Part shown: positions 25,470-34,622 of the stretch, one piece after another
Layout: every line of letters starts with the position of its first letter
Numbering within the stretch: the first letter of the stretch is position 1
From: Rhodophyticola porphyridii
Lineage (GTDB): Bacteria; Pseudomonadota; Alphaproteobacteria; Rhodobacterales; Rhodobacteraceae
NCBI RefSeq assembly: GCF_003688285.1
Contig: NZ_RCNT01000001.1
Location: 62,001 to 126,000, forward strand
Direction of reading: 5' to 3'
Length of the DNA: 64,000 nt
Notes under the pieces: model-generated
Database searches by the model: none
Seen by the model: the letters and a program-made list of their open reading frames with translations, nothing else
Told to the model about the DNA's origin: nothing
Translations under genes and position numbers: made by a program

Positions 25470-26365
25470 TGGCGCGGCAGATCGCCAAGGGTCAGTTCCC
25501 GGCGCGGCTGCAGCGGCGGCGCATTCGGGTCTGGCGGCGGCGGGTTCAGGATGTTCTGAACCCATTCGCGGGCCTGATCGCAGCCGTCTCCGGGCGGCGG
25601 CGCGGCCTGATCCTCGCAGGCCGGCATGCCCGGCGGGCAGGATAGCCGCACATGGAAATGGTAGTGATGGCCCCACCAGGGCCGGATATTGCGCAGATAG
25701 CTGCGGTCGCCGGTTTCATTGTCGCACATCCAGACCTTGGCGCCGGGAAAGACGAAGATGCGCGCCACGCGCGGGTCGGAGGCGGCGGCGCGCAAAACAC
25801 GCCAGTGATCCTCGGTCCAGCTGTCATTGACATAGGCGCCGTTGGCCCGCCGCATGGAGATGGAGGAGAGGGTTTCCCGCTCGGCCCGCGTGAGGTTAAG
25901 GTTGGTGGCGGGCCGCATCCAGATATCTATGTCGAGACCGGATTGGTGGCTGCGATGGCCGGTCAGCATCGGCCCGCCTCTCGGCTGGCTCATATCGCCG
26001 ACGTAGATTCCGTTCCAGGATGTGGTCCGCGCAACCTCGCGGCTCAGATCCTGAACGTAATCCAGCGTAACCGGCAGGGCCCAGTTGCGGTTCCGGTTCA
26101 GGCGCATCGCCTGCCAGGTCGGGCCGGTTTCGGGCAATTGCTCGGCGCCCCCGACGCAGCCGCGCGCATATCCGCCGAATGCGGCGGGAGGGCCTGGGTA
26201 GCTGACACTCTCGGCGCCGAAAAGCTGGCGCGCCTCCTGCCGGGACTGGGTCACATCCAGCGGTGGCATAGCGGGCGCGGCAGGCCCGCGATCCGGCCCG
26301 GCACCGTTGCAGGCGGCCAGAACCGCAAGGCCAAGAGCGGCTAGGACGGGGCGGGTACGGATCAT
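25445..26365 (-). CDS. mepA: Penicillin-insensitive murein endopeptidase
   Basis: The 306 aa periplasmic zinc (LAS-type) endopeptidase cuts D-Ala-meso-DAP cross-links. The export signal ends in a lipobox-like VLAACN (Cys19), so it is probably a lipoprotein. The zinc motif is HRSHQSGLDIDIW (His...Asp), and the distal ligand motif is WWGHHYHFHVRLSCP. The Cys pair in the C-terminal part (CPPGMPACED) may be oxidised. It heads a coupled unit with the phytase-like gene, and itself overlaps the upstream MFS gene end by 4 bp. It is the fifth wall-related gene in the window. Confidence 0.93.
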   Translation of the reverse strand: MIRTRPVLAALGLAVLAACNGAGPDRGPAAPAMPPLDVTQSRQEARQLFGAESVSYPGPPAAFGGYARGCVGGAEQLPETGPTWQAMRLNRNRNWALPVTLDYVQDLSREVARTTSWNGIYVGDMSQPRGGPMLTGHRSHQSGLDIDIWMRPATNLNLTRAERETLSSISMRRANGAYVNDSWTEDHWRVLRAAASDPRVARIFVFPGAKVWMCDNETGDRSYLRNIRPWWGHHYHFHVRLSCPPGMPACEDQAAPPPGDGCDQAREWVQNILNPPPPDPNAPPLQPRRELTLGDLPRQCAAILSP

Positions 26366-27711
26366 GCGGCGGGCTCCTGTCGGCCATCTGGATCCACCCA
26401 GACTAGCAGAACCAGCCCAAGCAGGAAGAGGGCGATCAGCGGTGTGATCCCCATTTGCTGACTACCGCTTATCTGGGTCGTCACCCCGATCAGAAGCGGT
26501 GCGATGAACGAGGTCGCTTTGCCCGCCAGCGCGTAGAGCCCGAAGCCTTCGGTCATCCGGTCGGGTTCTGTCTGTCGGACCAGCATCGTCCGGCTGGCCG
26601 ATTGCAGGGCGCCGCCCGCCGCGCCGATCATAGCACCAAGAACGTAGAAGGCGATATCGGGCAGGAAAGACTGTGGCCCGACCGGGATGCCAAAGACGCT
26701 GTCCCGCGCGATGAAGACGATGCCGATACCCACAAGCGTCAGCACGACCACGTTGAGCGTGATCACGGGCTTGGGGCCGAAGCGGCTGTCGGCCATGCCG
26801 CCAAGCCAGGCGAAAAGGGCGCCGGTCAGCACCGCAAGGATGCCGAAAATCCCCACATCGACGACCGACCATCCCAATACGCCCGCCGCATAGATACCGC
26901 CGAAGACATACATCCCGTTCAGCCCGTCGCGGTAGAACATGGACGAGCCCAGAAAGGCGAACAGGCTGCGGTCCGTGGGCAGGGCCTTGAGATGGCTCAT
27001 AAGATCGGGCAGGGCGGTAGACACGGCCCGGCCTATCGGTACCGCGTCTTTCAGCCTTGGCTCTTTCACCCATAGGAAGAAGGGGATCATGAAGACGGCG
27101 AACCAGAGTGCGGTGAGCGGGCCGACCGCACGGGTGCCTTCGCGCATCCCGGCATCCAGGCCCAGGATCGGATCGATCCCGATCAGGGTTTTGCCGGTCT
27201 CGGCGTTTTCGGCCAGCAGCAGCAGCATGATCACCAGCGCCAGAAACCCGCCCAGATAGCCGATCGCCCATCCCGTGCCCGAGATGCGGCCCATGTCCCC
27301 GCGCCCGCCCAGAGACGGCATAAGCGAGTTGGTGAAGATCGTCGCGAATTCCATTCCGATCAGGCCGATGGCAAAGAAACACAGAATGAAGACGAGGTTG
27401 AAATCGCCGGGCACAGCCAGCCACAGGCCGGCCGATCCGATCACGTACATCAGCGAAAACAGCCAGATGAACGGCATCTTGTGGCCCGCCTTGTCGGCGA
27501 TCGCGCCAAGGATCGGCGCCATCAAAGCAATCAGCAGGCCGGCCGCGCCGATACCGTAGCCCCAGGCTGTCTGCGCCGCCGTACCATCGCCAAGCAACTC
27601 GTTGATGTAGGGGCCGAAAATGAAGGTCAGAAGCAGGGTGTTGTAAGGCTGGCTTGCCCAGTCGAACGCCCACCATCCCCAGATGCGCCTTTGCAATACC
27701 GTCGCTGTCAT
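26362..27711 (-). CDS. MFS transporter, UMF1 (Atg22-like) family
   Basis: The 449 aa polytopic inner-membrane protein has about 12 helices. The start WGWWAFDWASQPYNTLLLTF and the loop LGAIADKAGHKMPFIW are typical of the UMF1/Atg22-type major facilitator group, in which the DWASQPY motif recurs. The second half contains GGMADSRFGPKPVI. The substrate is unknown (an amino acid or small metabolite is a guess). The ATG 27711 is chosen at AGGGGCAGGC; upstream frame is not membrane-like. It overlaps mepA by 4 bp. Confidence 0.87.
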   Translation of the reverse strand: MTATVLQRRIWGWWAFDWASQPYNTLLLTFIFGPYINELLGDGTAAQTAWGYGIGAAGLLIALMAPILGAIADKAGHKMPFIWLFSLMYVIGSAGLWLAVPGDFNLVFILCFFAIGLIGMEFATIFTNSLMPSLGGRGDMGRISGTGWAIGYLGGFLALVIMLLLLAENAETGKTLIGIDPILGLDAGMREGTRAVGPLTALWFAVFMIPFFLWVKEPRLKDAVPIGRAVSTALPDLMSHLKALPTDRSLFAFLGSSMFYRDGLNGMYVFGGIYAAGVLGWSVVDVGIFGILAVLTGALFAWLGGMADSRFGPKPVITLNVVVLTLVGIGIVFIARDSVFGIPVGPQSFLPDIAFYVLGAMIGAAGGALQSASRTMLVRQTEPDRMTEGFGLYALAGKATSFIAPLLIGVTTQISGSQQMGITPLIALFLLGLVLLVWVDPDGRQEPAA

Positions 27712-27787
27712 GCCTGCCCCTAAGGTCCCGATTTTGGCGCAGCATCGGTGGCGCGGGGCGATTTGGCAATGAAAATGCCCGTGTGGC

Positions 27788-28318
27788 CTACATTCTCGGC
27801 GGCCAGGGGCGGGTCGCGTCCGCATCGATCCAGGCGGCGGCCCAGTCGGGAAGGTCGGGGGAGGTTTGAGATGTCCCAAGCGCCTCGACCACCCGTGCGG
27901 TGGGCACGATCCGGCCGTTTTCCGTCACGGCCGTGCGCAGCAGGACATGGTTGCAGCACAGCTCGCCCCGCCACATCGACTGTTCGATATAGACAAACCG
28001 GGCATCCCAGGCGAGCGCGCGGCTGCGCATCTCGAAGGTCTGAAACGGACGGATGCGGGCCCGATAGCGTACCGAGCTTCCGGCCACGACCAGACCCCAT
28101 CGGCGCTGCCGGAGGACCTTTATAAGCCCGATCCGAACCGCCAGCCCGAAGCGGCCGATATCGAACAGCGACAGCGTACGCCCGTTGTTGAGTTCCAGAA
28201 AAAGGTCGATATCGCCAGGCCAGCACCGCATTCGGGTCTTGTGCAGCCCCAGAAGCGGCAGGGGGTCGGCGCGGCGGGCGCGCAGAATTTCGGCGGCGGT
28301 GCGGATGATCGGGGTCAT
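27788..28318 (-). CDS. Acyl-CoA thioesterase-like (hot-dog fold) protein
   Basis: The 176 aa protein resembles the 4HBT/thioesterase-like group, with DIDLFLELNNGRTLSLFDIG (typical position of the catalytic Asp/Asn region), VVAGSSVRYRARIRPFQTF and VYIEQSMWRGELCCNHVLL. It would hydrolyse or channel an acyl-CoA. No Shine-Dalgarno is evident before the ATG at 28318; the longer open frame to 28546 lies in an otherwise non-coding gap and is not family-like. It is separated by 77 bp from the MFS gene on the same strand. Confidence 0.78.
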   Translation of the reverse strand: MTPIIRTAAEILRARRADPLPLLGLHKTRMRCWPGDIDLFLELNNGRTLSLFDIGRFGLAVRIGLIKVLRQRRWGLVVAGSSVRYRARIRPFQTFEMRSRALAWDARFVYIEQSMWRGELCCNHVLLRTAVTENGRIVPTARVVEALGTSQTSPDLPDWAAAWIDADATRPWPPRM

Positions 28319-28439
28319 GATCGGGCAGATGATTTCGGTTTGCGTTGGGGTCAAGCCCGGGCGTTGCGTCACTTGCAGAGCCTTCACATCCCGCTTAGGT
28401 CTGGAAGCAAGCTGATTTCCAAGGCAAAAGGCCGCGCGC

Positions 28440-28727
28440 ATGACCTCCCTTTTCCAAATACTGATGCTGCTGATCAACGTGGCGTTCTTCATCGTGATCG
28501 CCCATGTGATCATGAGCTGGCTGATCAATTTCGGGGTGCTGAACATGCGCCAACCGATTGTCGCCCAGATCTGGGACGGGCTGAACCGGCTTCTTGAGCC
28601 GGTCTATGCGCCGATCCGACGCCTGTTGCCGAACATGGGCGGGCTGGATCTGGCGCCGCTGGTGGTGATCCTGGGCCTTTACGCGCTGGAAATCATTCTG
28701 CGTAACAACGTGGCCTTGTTCCTGTGA
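28440..28727 (+). CDS. yggT: YggT family membrane protein
   Basis: The 95 aa inner-membrane protein matches the single-YGGT-repeat form of the family: helix 1 (LFQILMLLINVAFFIVIAHV), MSWLINFGVLN, the motif LLEPVYAPIRRLLPNMGGLD and helix 2 (PLVVILGLYALEIIL). The function of the family is poorly defined (osmotic protection, division or photosystem/cytochrome complex assembly in plastids are suggested). It is a single gene with its stop 3 bp from the convergent msrA stop. Confidence 0.92.
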   Translation: MTSLFQILMLLINVAFFIVIAHVIMSWLINFGVLNMRQPIVAQIWDGLNRLLEPVYAPIRRLLPNMGGLDLAPLVVILGLYALEIILRNNVALFL

Positions 28728-28730
28728 CGC

Positions 28731-29396
28731 TCAATGGCTGAGAGCGGAGCTGCCCCAAAGCTCGCGCAGCCGCGCATCGCGGCCACAGGCTTCGCGGTAA
28801 AGCTCATAGGCCACTGACTTCCGGCGTGGGCCGAACCGTGTCACGATCAGATCGGAGCTGCGGTAGTAATCCTGATGATATGCCTCGGCAGGGTAGAAAG
28901 TCGCCGCCTCGCGTACCGGCGTCACGACCTGACGGCCCAGTGCGGCGCTTGCCTCGGCCAGCGCCGCCTCGGCAGTCGCACGTTCCTGCGCGGTTTCCAC
29001 GAAAATCGCGGTGCTGTAGCTGTGCCCCCGGTCGCAGAACTGTCCGCCGGCATCAAGCGGATCGACGGACCGCAAGAACAAGTGCAGCAGGTCCGCGTAG
29101 GACAGCCGGTCCGCGTCATAGGTGATTTGCGCGACCTCCAGATGTCCGGTGCCGCCGCGCACGACCTGCCGATAGGTTGGGTTCGCCACCGTTCCGCCCG
29201 CATAGCCCGAGACGACATCGATCACGCCGGGCACCTGTTCGAAATCCGCCTCGACGCACCAGAAACACCCGCCGGCAACCACGGTTGTCTGGATGTCGGC
29301 TGCATGGGCCTTGCCATGCTGCAAGGCCAGCCCGGCCAGAATGGCAACACCAAGCATGGCGATTTTCAGCGTGTCGCGGATCGGAAGTCGGGACAT
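28731..29396 (-). CDS. msrA: Peptide-methionine (S)-S-oxide reductase with signal peptide
   Basis: The 221 aa enzyme reduces methionine-S-sulfoxide in proteins. The MsrA core begins with the active-site motif [16 protein letters not shown] (nucleophilic first Cys), followed by GYAGG and the C-terminal TTF-like [12 protein letters not shown]. Unusually, residues 1-34 look like a cleavable export signal ([18 protein letters not shown], ending AHA|A), so this copy probably works in the periplasm. A partner MsrB is not adjacent. The upstream frame extension lacks a start with support. The gene runs divergently from the aminotransferase. Confidence 0.92.
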   Translation of the reverse strand: MSRLPIRDTLKIAMLGVAILAGLALQHGKAHAADIQTTVVAGGCFWCVEADFEQVPGVIDVVSGYAGGTVANPTYRQVVRGGTGHLEVAQITYDADRLSYADLLHLFLRSVDPLDAGGQFCDRGHSYSTAIFVETAQERATAEAALAEASAALGRQVVTPVREAATFYPAEAYHQDYYRSSDLIVTRFGPRRKSVAYELYREACGRDARLRELWGSSALSH

Positions 29397-29506
29397 GGGA
29401 AAGTGCGCTCCATACTGCAGTCGGCCACAGTTTAACGACCGAGAGGCATTGAAATACAACGCACATGGGTGTGAGGTCACGGAGCGGTGAAGAGGGAGCC
29501 CTGGCC

Positions 29507-30412
29507 ATGGACGACGCGGTAACAACCCATCAGGCGGAAGAGGATGCGCGGAACGACAAGATCCTGATCTGGGTGAACGGTGCGCTGAAACCTCGCGGCG
29601 CGGCGATGGTCAGCGTCTATGACAGCGGCTTCATGCTGGGCGATGGCGTATGGGAAGGCCTGCGGCTTTACAACGGGCGCTGGGGGTTTCTGGATGAGCA
29701 TCTGGATCGCCTGTTCGAAGCTGCCAAGGCGATTGATCTGGATATCGGCCTTGATCGTGCGGGTCTGCGCGCGGCGCTGGAGGAGACCCGTGCCGCCAAC
29801 GGGATGCATGGTGATGCCCATGCCCGCTTGATGGTGACGCGCGGTGTGAAGCAGCGCCCGTTCCAGCACCCGGCCCTGTCGGTTTCCGGTCCGACCTTGG
29901 TGATCATCATGGAGCATTCCCGCCCGTCCCTGCCGCGCCCGATCCGGCTGGCCACGGTGCCGCATCTGCGGGGCCTGCCGATGACGCAGGATCCGAAACT
30001 GAACTCCCATTCCAAGCTCAACTGCATCCTGGCCTGCATCGCCGCCGAAAAGGCAGGGGCCGACGAGGCGCTGATGCTTGACGTGCATGGCTTTGTGAAC
30101 ACGACCAATGCCTGCAATTTCTTCATCGTGCGCAAGGGCGAGGTTTGGACCTCGACCGGCGATTACTGCATGAACGGGATCACCCGCCAGAAGGTGATCG
30201 AGCTTTGCCGCGCCAATGACATTCCGGTTTTCGAGCGGAATTACTCGCTGGTCGAGACCTATGGGGCGGAGGAGGCGTTTCTGACCGGCACGTTCGGCGC
30301 GCAGACCCCGGTGGGGGAGATCGACGGACGGCAGATCGGCGATGGCCGGATGGGGGCGATGACGCAGAGAATCCGGGCGCTCTATGCCGATCTGGTGGCG
30401 CGCGATGGATGA
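29507..30412 (+). CDS. Class IV aminotransferase (BCAT/D-AAT-like)
   Basis: The 301 aa PLP enzyme has the family body: [19 protein letters not shown], the PLP lysine Lys170 in [19 protein letters not shown], and the phosphate site [12 protein letters not shown] ~20-residue charged N-terminal extension precedes KILIWVNG. It might be a branched-chain, D-amino-acid or 4-amino-4-deoxychorismate type enzyme; specificity cannot be settled. AGAGGGAG lies 13 bp before the ATG at 29507. It is followed after 36 bp by a sulfotransferase-like gene on the same strand. It is distinct from the dat gene at 10917. Confidence 0.85.
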   Translation: MDDAVTTHQAEEDARNDKILIWVNGALKPRGAAMVSVYDSGFMLGDGVWEGLRLYNGRWGFLDEHLDRLFEAAKAIDLDIGLDRAGLRAALEETRAANGMHGDAHARLMVTRGVKQRPFQHPALSVSGPTLVIIMEHSRPSLPRPIRLATVPHLRGLPMTQDPKLNSHSKLNCILACIAAEKAGADEALMLDVHGFVNTTNACNFFIVRKGEVWTSTGDYCMNGITRQKVIELCRANDIPVFERNYSLVETYGAEEAFLTGTFGAQTPVGEIDGRQIGDGRMGAMTQRIRALYADLVARDG

Positions 30413-30448
30413 ACGGTTCTTGTGCGGCGCGCATGCAGGGTGAGTGAG

Positions 30449-31153
30449 ATGAAGATTGCCATGTGGTCCGGGCCGCGGAACCTTTCCACCGCGATGATGT
30501 ATGCATTCGCGGCGCGGGGCGATTGCGCGGTCTGGGACGAGCCGTTCTATGGGGCCTATCTCCGGGAAAGCGGCTCGGATCACCCGCTCGCCGGTGAGAT
30601 CGTGGCCGCCCATGAGAGTGATCCGGCCGTGATTGGCGCGCGCTGTGCCGGGCCGGTTCCGGGTGGCAAGGAGCATTTCTACATGAAGCACATGCCCCAT
30701 CACATGCTGCCCGGATTTCCGCTGGACTGGGCAGAGCACTGCGTGAATGTCCACCTGATCCGGCATCCGGCACGGGTGATCGCGAGCTATGCGGCCAAGC
30801 GCGAGGCGGTGACGCTGGAGGATATCGGCTTTCCCCAGCAAGCGGCGCTCTATCGCCGGCTTGGCGGGGTGGTGATCGACAGTTTCGACATCCGGCAGAC
30901 CCCCCGAGGAATGCTGGAGGCGCTGTGCGGGGCACTTGGGCTGCCTTTCACCGAGGCCATGCTGCGCTGGCCCAAGGGCGGTCGGCCCGAGGATGGGATC
31001 TGGGCCAGGCACTGGTATGGTGCGGTGCATGACAGCACCGGCTTCGCGGGTGCCGAAGGCCCTCTGCCGGCCGTCGCGGAGGCCCATCGCCCCGTGCTGG
31101 ACGCGGCGTTGCCGCTTTATGAGCAGATGCGTGCCGACGCTCTGAGGGTCTGA
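30449..31153 (+). CDS. Sulfotransferase-like P-loop protein
   Basis: The 234 aa protein begins with a modified P-loop, WSGPRNLSTAMMYAF, as in the 5'-PSB loop of PAPS-dependent sulfotransferases. VHLIRHPARVIASYAA matches the 3'-phosphate-binding motif. The fold is therefore that of a nucleotide/PAPS-binding transferase; the acceptor is unknown. The ATG at 30449 follows GCAGGGTGAG, so this is a close operon partner of the class IV aminotransferase upstream. Whether it transfers sulfate at all or is a kinase-like relative is open. Confidence 0.78.
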   Translation: MKIAMWSGPRNLSTAMMYAFAARGDCAVWDEPFYGAYLRESGSDHPLAGEIVAAHESDPAVIGARCAGPVPGGKEHFYMKHMPHHMLPGFPLDWAEHCVNVHLIRHPARVIASYAAKREAVTLEDIGFPQQAALYRRLGGVVIDSFDIRQTPRGMLEALCGALGLPFTEAMLRWPKGGRPEDGIWARHWYGAVHDSTGFAGAEGPLPAVAEAHRPVLDAALPLYEQMRADALRV

Positions 31154-31209
31154 CCCGCCGTCATTCAAATGTCGCTTGAAGCCGGCCTGTCAGGGTGGGA
31201 AACTGTGCC

Positions 31210-33009
31210 ATGGAAATGCTGAAGACCTGGGCCGATAGCGCCGCCGATCTGGTGGCTGTCGCGGCCGGACGAAAACCCGCCGATCTGGTGCTGAGAAACG
31301 CCTGTCTGGTAAATGTGCAAACCCGCGAGATCCTCGACGGGTGGGATGTGGCGGTGGCTTGCGGGCGGTTTGCCTATGTGGGTCCGGATGCCGGCCATTG
31401 CATCGGGCCGGATACAGAGCTGGCCGATCTTCAGGGAAGATATCTGATCCCCGGTCTTTGCGACGGGCATATGCATATCGAAAGCGGCATGCTGACGCCC
31501 GCCGAGTTTGCCCGTGCCGTCATTCCCCACGGCACCACCACGATGTTCACCGACCCCCATGAGATCGCCAATGTTTTCGGTCTGCGTGGTGTCAGGCTGA
31601 TGCATGACGAGGCGCAGCTGCAACCGGTCAACATTTATACCCAGATGCCCTCCTGCGCACCCTCCGCGCCGGGTCTGGAGACCACCGGTTTCGAGATCGG
31701 ACCCGAGGACGTGGCCGAGGCGATGACCTGGCCGGGCATCGTTGGTCTGGGCGAGATGATGAATTTTCCCGGCGTGGTCGCGGGCGATACGATGCTGCTG
31801 GCGGAGATGGCCGAGACGGTGAAGGCCGGCAAAGTGATCGGTGGGCATTACGCCTCCCCCGATCTGGGCTCCGCATTTCACGCCTATGCCGCGGGCGGGC
31901 CGGCAGACGATCACGAGGGTGTGGCCGAGGCGGACGCCATCGCGCGGGTGCGTCAGGGGATGCGGGCGATGTTGCGCCTCGGGTCTGCCTGGTATGATGT
32001 GGAAAGCCAAATCACCGCGGTCACCGAGCGCGGACTGGATTCGCGCAACTTCATCCTGTGCACGGATGATTGCCATTCCGGCACGCTCGTGAATGAAGGG
32101 CATATGAACCGGGTTCTGCGCCACGCGATCGCCTGCGGGTGCGACCCGCTGGTGGCGTTGCAGATGGCCACAATCAACACCGCGACGCATTTCGGGCTGG
32201 AGCGCGAGCTTGGGTCGATCGCGCCTGGGCGCCGGGCGGATATGATCGTGACATCGGACTTGCGCAGCCTGCCGGTTGAAACCGTCTATGCGCGGGGCAG
32301 GAAGGTGGCCCAGGATGGCGATTGCCTTGTTGCCTGCCCGCATCTCGATTGGCCTGACGACACCCGCAGGTCGGTCAATCTGGGCAAGACACTCAGCGCG
32401 ACGGATTTCGAGATTGCCGCGCCCGATGGCGCCAATCAGGTCAAGGCCAAGGTGATCGGTGTGGTAGAGAACCAGGCGCCGACCAAGGCGCTGACCGCCG
32501 ATTTGCCGGTGCGCGATGGCGTGGTGGAGGGAAAGGGCGACGTCTGCCAGATCGCATTGGTCGAACGGCACAAGGGCACGGGCAGCGTGGTGAACGGGTT
32601 CGTCTCGGGGTTCGGATATCAGGGCAATGTCGCTGTTGCCTCGACCGTGGCCCATGACAGCCATCACATGATCGTGGTCGGCACGGACCGGGACAGCATG
32701 GCCAGGGCCAGCATGCGGCTGGCCGAGGTTGGCGGCGGTGTGACCGTTTTCAGGGATGGCGCGGAGCTGGCGCTGGTGGAACTGCCGATCGCCGGATTGA
32801 TGTCCGACCGTCCGGCCGCGGAGGTAGCCGCGAAAGCACAGGCGATGGTCGAAGCGATGGTGGCCTGTGGCTGCACGCTCAACAATGCCTATATGCAGCA
32901 TTCGCTTCTGGCGCTGGTGGTTATCCCGGAACTTCGGATATCCGATCTGGGTCTGGTCGATGTGACCCGCTTTGAGCTGACGGATTTGTTCGAAAAGGAT
33001 ACCTTATGA
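31210..33009 (+). CDS. ade: Adenine deaminase
   Basis: The 599 aa amidohydrolase converts adenine to hypoxanthine and ammonia. Metal-binding motifs are CDGHMHIESGMLTP near residue 80, then DPHEIANVFG and GLGEMMNFPGVV, and the C-terminal half has CTDDCHSGTLVNEGHMNRVL. The C-terminal domain characteristic of adenine deaminase (residues ~420-599) is complete, with SHHMIVVGTDRDSM. ATG 31210 or 31216 could both serve. It is coupled to amn by a 4-bp overlap. Confidence 0.94.
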   Translation: MEMLKTWADSAADLVAVAAGRKPADLVLRNACLVNVQTREILDGWDVAVACGRFAYVGPDAGHCIGPDTELADLQGRYLIPGLCDGHMHIESGMLTPAEFARAVIPHGTTTMFTDPHEIANVFGLRGVRLMHDEAQLQPVNIYTQMPSCAPSAPGLETTGFEIGPEDVAEAMTWPGIVGLGEMMNFPGVVAGDTMLLAEMAETVKAGKVIGGHYASPDLGSAFHAYAAGGPADDHEGVAEADAIARVRQGMRAMLRLGSAWYDVESQITAVTERGLDSRNFILCTDDCHSGTLVNEGHMNRVLRHAIACGCDPLVALQMATINTATHFGLERELGSIAPGRRADMIVTSDLRSLPVETVYARGRKVAQDGDCLVACPHLDWPDDTRRSVNLGKTLSATDFEIAAPDGANQVKAKVIGVVENQAPTKALTADLPVRDGVVEGKGDVCQIALVERHKGTGSVVNGFVSGFGYQGNVAVASTVAHDSHHMIVVGTDRDSMARASMRLAEVGGGVTVFRDGAELALVELPIAGLMSDRPAAEVAAKAQAMVEAMVACGCTLNNAYMQHSLLALVVIPELRISDLGLVDVTRFELTDLFEKDTL

Positions 33010-34490
33010 CCGCGCCCATGATACATTTGCCGGTGGAAAGCCCCGCCGATCAGGGTGTGAAAAGCTTCACCGATCCCAAAGAAGCCGTGGCCTATCTGCG
33101 CGAGCTGTACGAGACCGCGACGAAGTTCCTCAGCGCGCATTTCGCCGAGGTGGTCATGGGCGAGATGCCCGACAAACGCTTCCGCGCGTTTTATCCGGAG
33201 ATCCGTATCACGACGACAAGCTTCGGGCAGATCGACAGCCGCCTGTCCTTCGGGCACGTTGCGGAGCCGGGAAGTTACTCCACGACCGTGACCCGCCCTG
33301 ACCTCTTCAAGCATTATCTGACTCAGCAGATCGGCCTGCTGATCGAAAATCACCAGGTTCCGGTCAGTATCGGCCCGTCGATGACACCGATCCCAGTGCA
33401 TTTCGCGGTGCTGAATGATGCGGATATGCAGGTGCCTCAGGATGGCGCACTGGCTTTTCCGTTGCGCGATGTATTCGACGTGCCCGATCTGGGTACGACC
33501 AATGACGAGATCGTCAACGGCTTCGGCTACCATAACGAGGACGGATCCGGGGCGCTTGCGCCCTTCACAGCGCAGCGGATCGACTATTCGCTGGCGCGCC
33601 TTGCCCATTACACGGCAACGGCGCCTGAGCATTTCCAGAATCACGTGCTTTTCACCAACTACCAGTTCTATGTGGAGGAGTTCGTGGAGTTCGGCCGGGC
33701 GGCACTGCGTGACCCCGATAGCGGCTACACCGCACTTGTCGGTCCCGGGAATGACGTGATCACCGATCCCGATCAGGCGCTGAACACACCGCCAAAACTG
33801 CCACAGATGCCGACCTATCACCTGACCCGCCCGGGCGGGGCCGGCATCACGCTGGTCAATATCGGCGTCGGCCCGTCGAACGCGAAAACCGCGACGGATC
33901 ATATCGCGGTCCTGCGGCCCCATGTCTGGCTGATGGTGGGGCATTGCGCGGGGTTGCGGAACTCGCAATCGCTTGGCGACTTCGTCCTCGCCCATGCCTA
34001 TCTGCGCGAAGACCACGTGCTTGATGACGACCTGCCGGTCTGGGTGCCGATCCCGGCGCTGGCGGAGGTGCAGATTGCGCTTGAGGATGCCGTGGCGGAC
34101 GTGAGCGATGTGGAGGGTTACGACCTGAAACGGATCATGCGGACGGGAACGGTTGCGACCATCGACAACCGCAACTGGGAACTCAGGGACCATAGCGGCC
34201 CGGTGCAGCGCCTCAGCCAATCGCGCGCGATCGCGCTGGATATGGAGAGTGCCACGATTGCCGCCAACGGGTTCCGTTTTCGCGTGCCCTACGGAACGTT
34301 GCTTTGCGTTTCTGACAAGCCGTTGCACGGAGAACTGAAACTGCCTGGCATGGCGAGCGCGTTCTATAAAACACAGGTCTCGCGCCATCTTCTGATCGGC
34401 ATCCGGGCGATGGAAAAGCTCAGGGAGATGCCCCTTGAACGGCTGCATTCCCGGAAACTGCGCTCGTTTGAGGAGACCGCATTCCTTTGA
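33006..34490 (+). CDS. amn: AMP nucleosidase
   Basis: The 494 aa enzyme hydrolyses AMP to adenine and ribose 5-phosphate. The N-terminal Amn regulatory-like domain (to ~residue 190) precedes the phosphorylase-like catalytic part with GGAGITLVNIGVGPSNAKT, LRPHVWLMVGHCAGLRNSQ, ALDMESATIAANGF and the DKPLHGELKLPGM end. Its start (ATGACC) overlaps the ade stop, so AMP -> adenine -> hypoxanthine proceeds from one transcript. Bacterial Amn is usually allosterically controlled by ATP and phosphate. A terminator-like hairpin follows at 34502. Confidence 0.94.
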   Translation: MTAPMIHLPVESPADQGVKSFTDPKEAVAYLRELYETATKFLSAHFAEVVMGEMPDKRFRAFYPEIRITTTSFGQIDSRLSFGHVAEPGSYSTTVTRPDLFKHYLTQQIGLLIENHQVPVSIGPSMTPIPVHFAVLNDADMQVPQDGALAFPLRDVFDVPDLGTTNDEIVNGFGYHNEDGSGALAPFTAQRIDYSLARLAHYTATAPEHFQNHVLFTNYQFYVEEFVEFGRAALRDPDSGYTALVGPGNDVITDPDQALNTPPKLPQMPTYHLTRPGGAGITLVNIGVGPSNAKTATDHIAVLRPHVWLMVGHCAGLRNSQSLGDFVLAHAYLREDHVLDDDLPVWVPIPALAEVQIALEDAVADVSDVEGYDLKRIMRTGTVATIDNRNWELRDHSGPVQRLSQSRAIALDMESATIAANGFRFRVPYGTLLCVSDKPLHGELKLPGMASAFYKTQVSRHLLIGIRAMEKLREMPLERLHSRKLRSFEETAFL

Positions 34491-34501
34491 TTCGGCGAAA
34501 A

Positions 34502-34524
34502 AGCCCGATTTTCGGGCTGATTTT
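34502..34524 (+). terminator. Terminator-like hairpin after amn
   Basis: AGCCCGA (34502-34508) and TCGGGCT (34512-34518) form a perfect 7-bp stem with a TTT loop, followed by GATTTT. It starts 12 bp after the amn stop and is placed before the HU gene. The T-run is short, so termination could be partial. Confidence 0.55.
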
Positions 34525-34534
34525 GCAGAAATCG

Positions 34535-34554
34535 ACACACAAAGCGTTGTGTGT
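34535..34554. promoter_or_regulatory. Perfect 8-bp inverted repeat upstream of HU
   Basis: ACACACAA (34535-34542) and TTGTGTGT (34547-34554) are exact reverse complements around a 4-bp centre (AGCG). The dyad lies ~70 bp upstream of the HU start, between the amn terminator and a TACAAT -10-like element at 34558-34563. It may be an operator for HU, but this is inferred from position only. Confidence 0.4.
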
Positions 34555-34622
34555 TCCTACAATATTCGGGTAGTTTTGCGCCAACGAGCCCTAGGGTTCG
34601 GGCAGTAAAGGAGAACAAACCC

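Noticed and set aside
29477-31168. Long minus-strand open frame (563 codons) opposite the aminotransferase and sulfotransferase-like genes
   Set aside because: It mirrors coding sequence with clear PLP and P-loop motifs on the plus strand, and shows no domain of its own.
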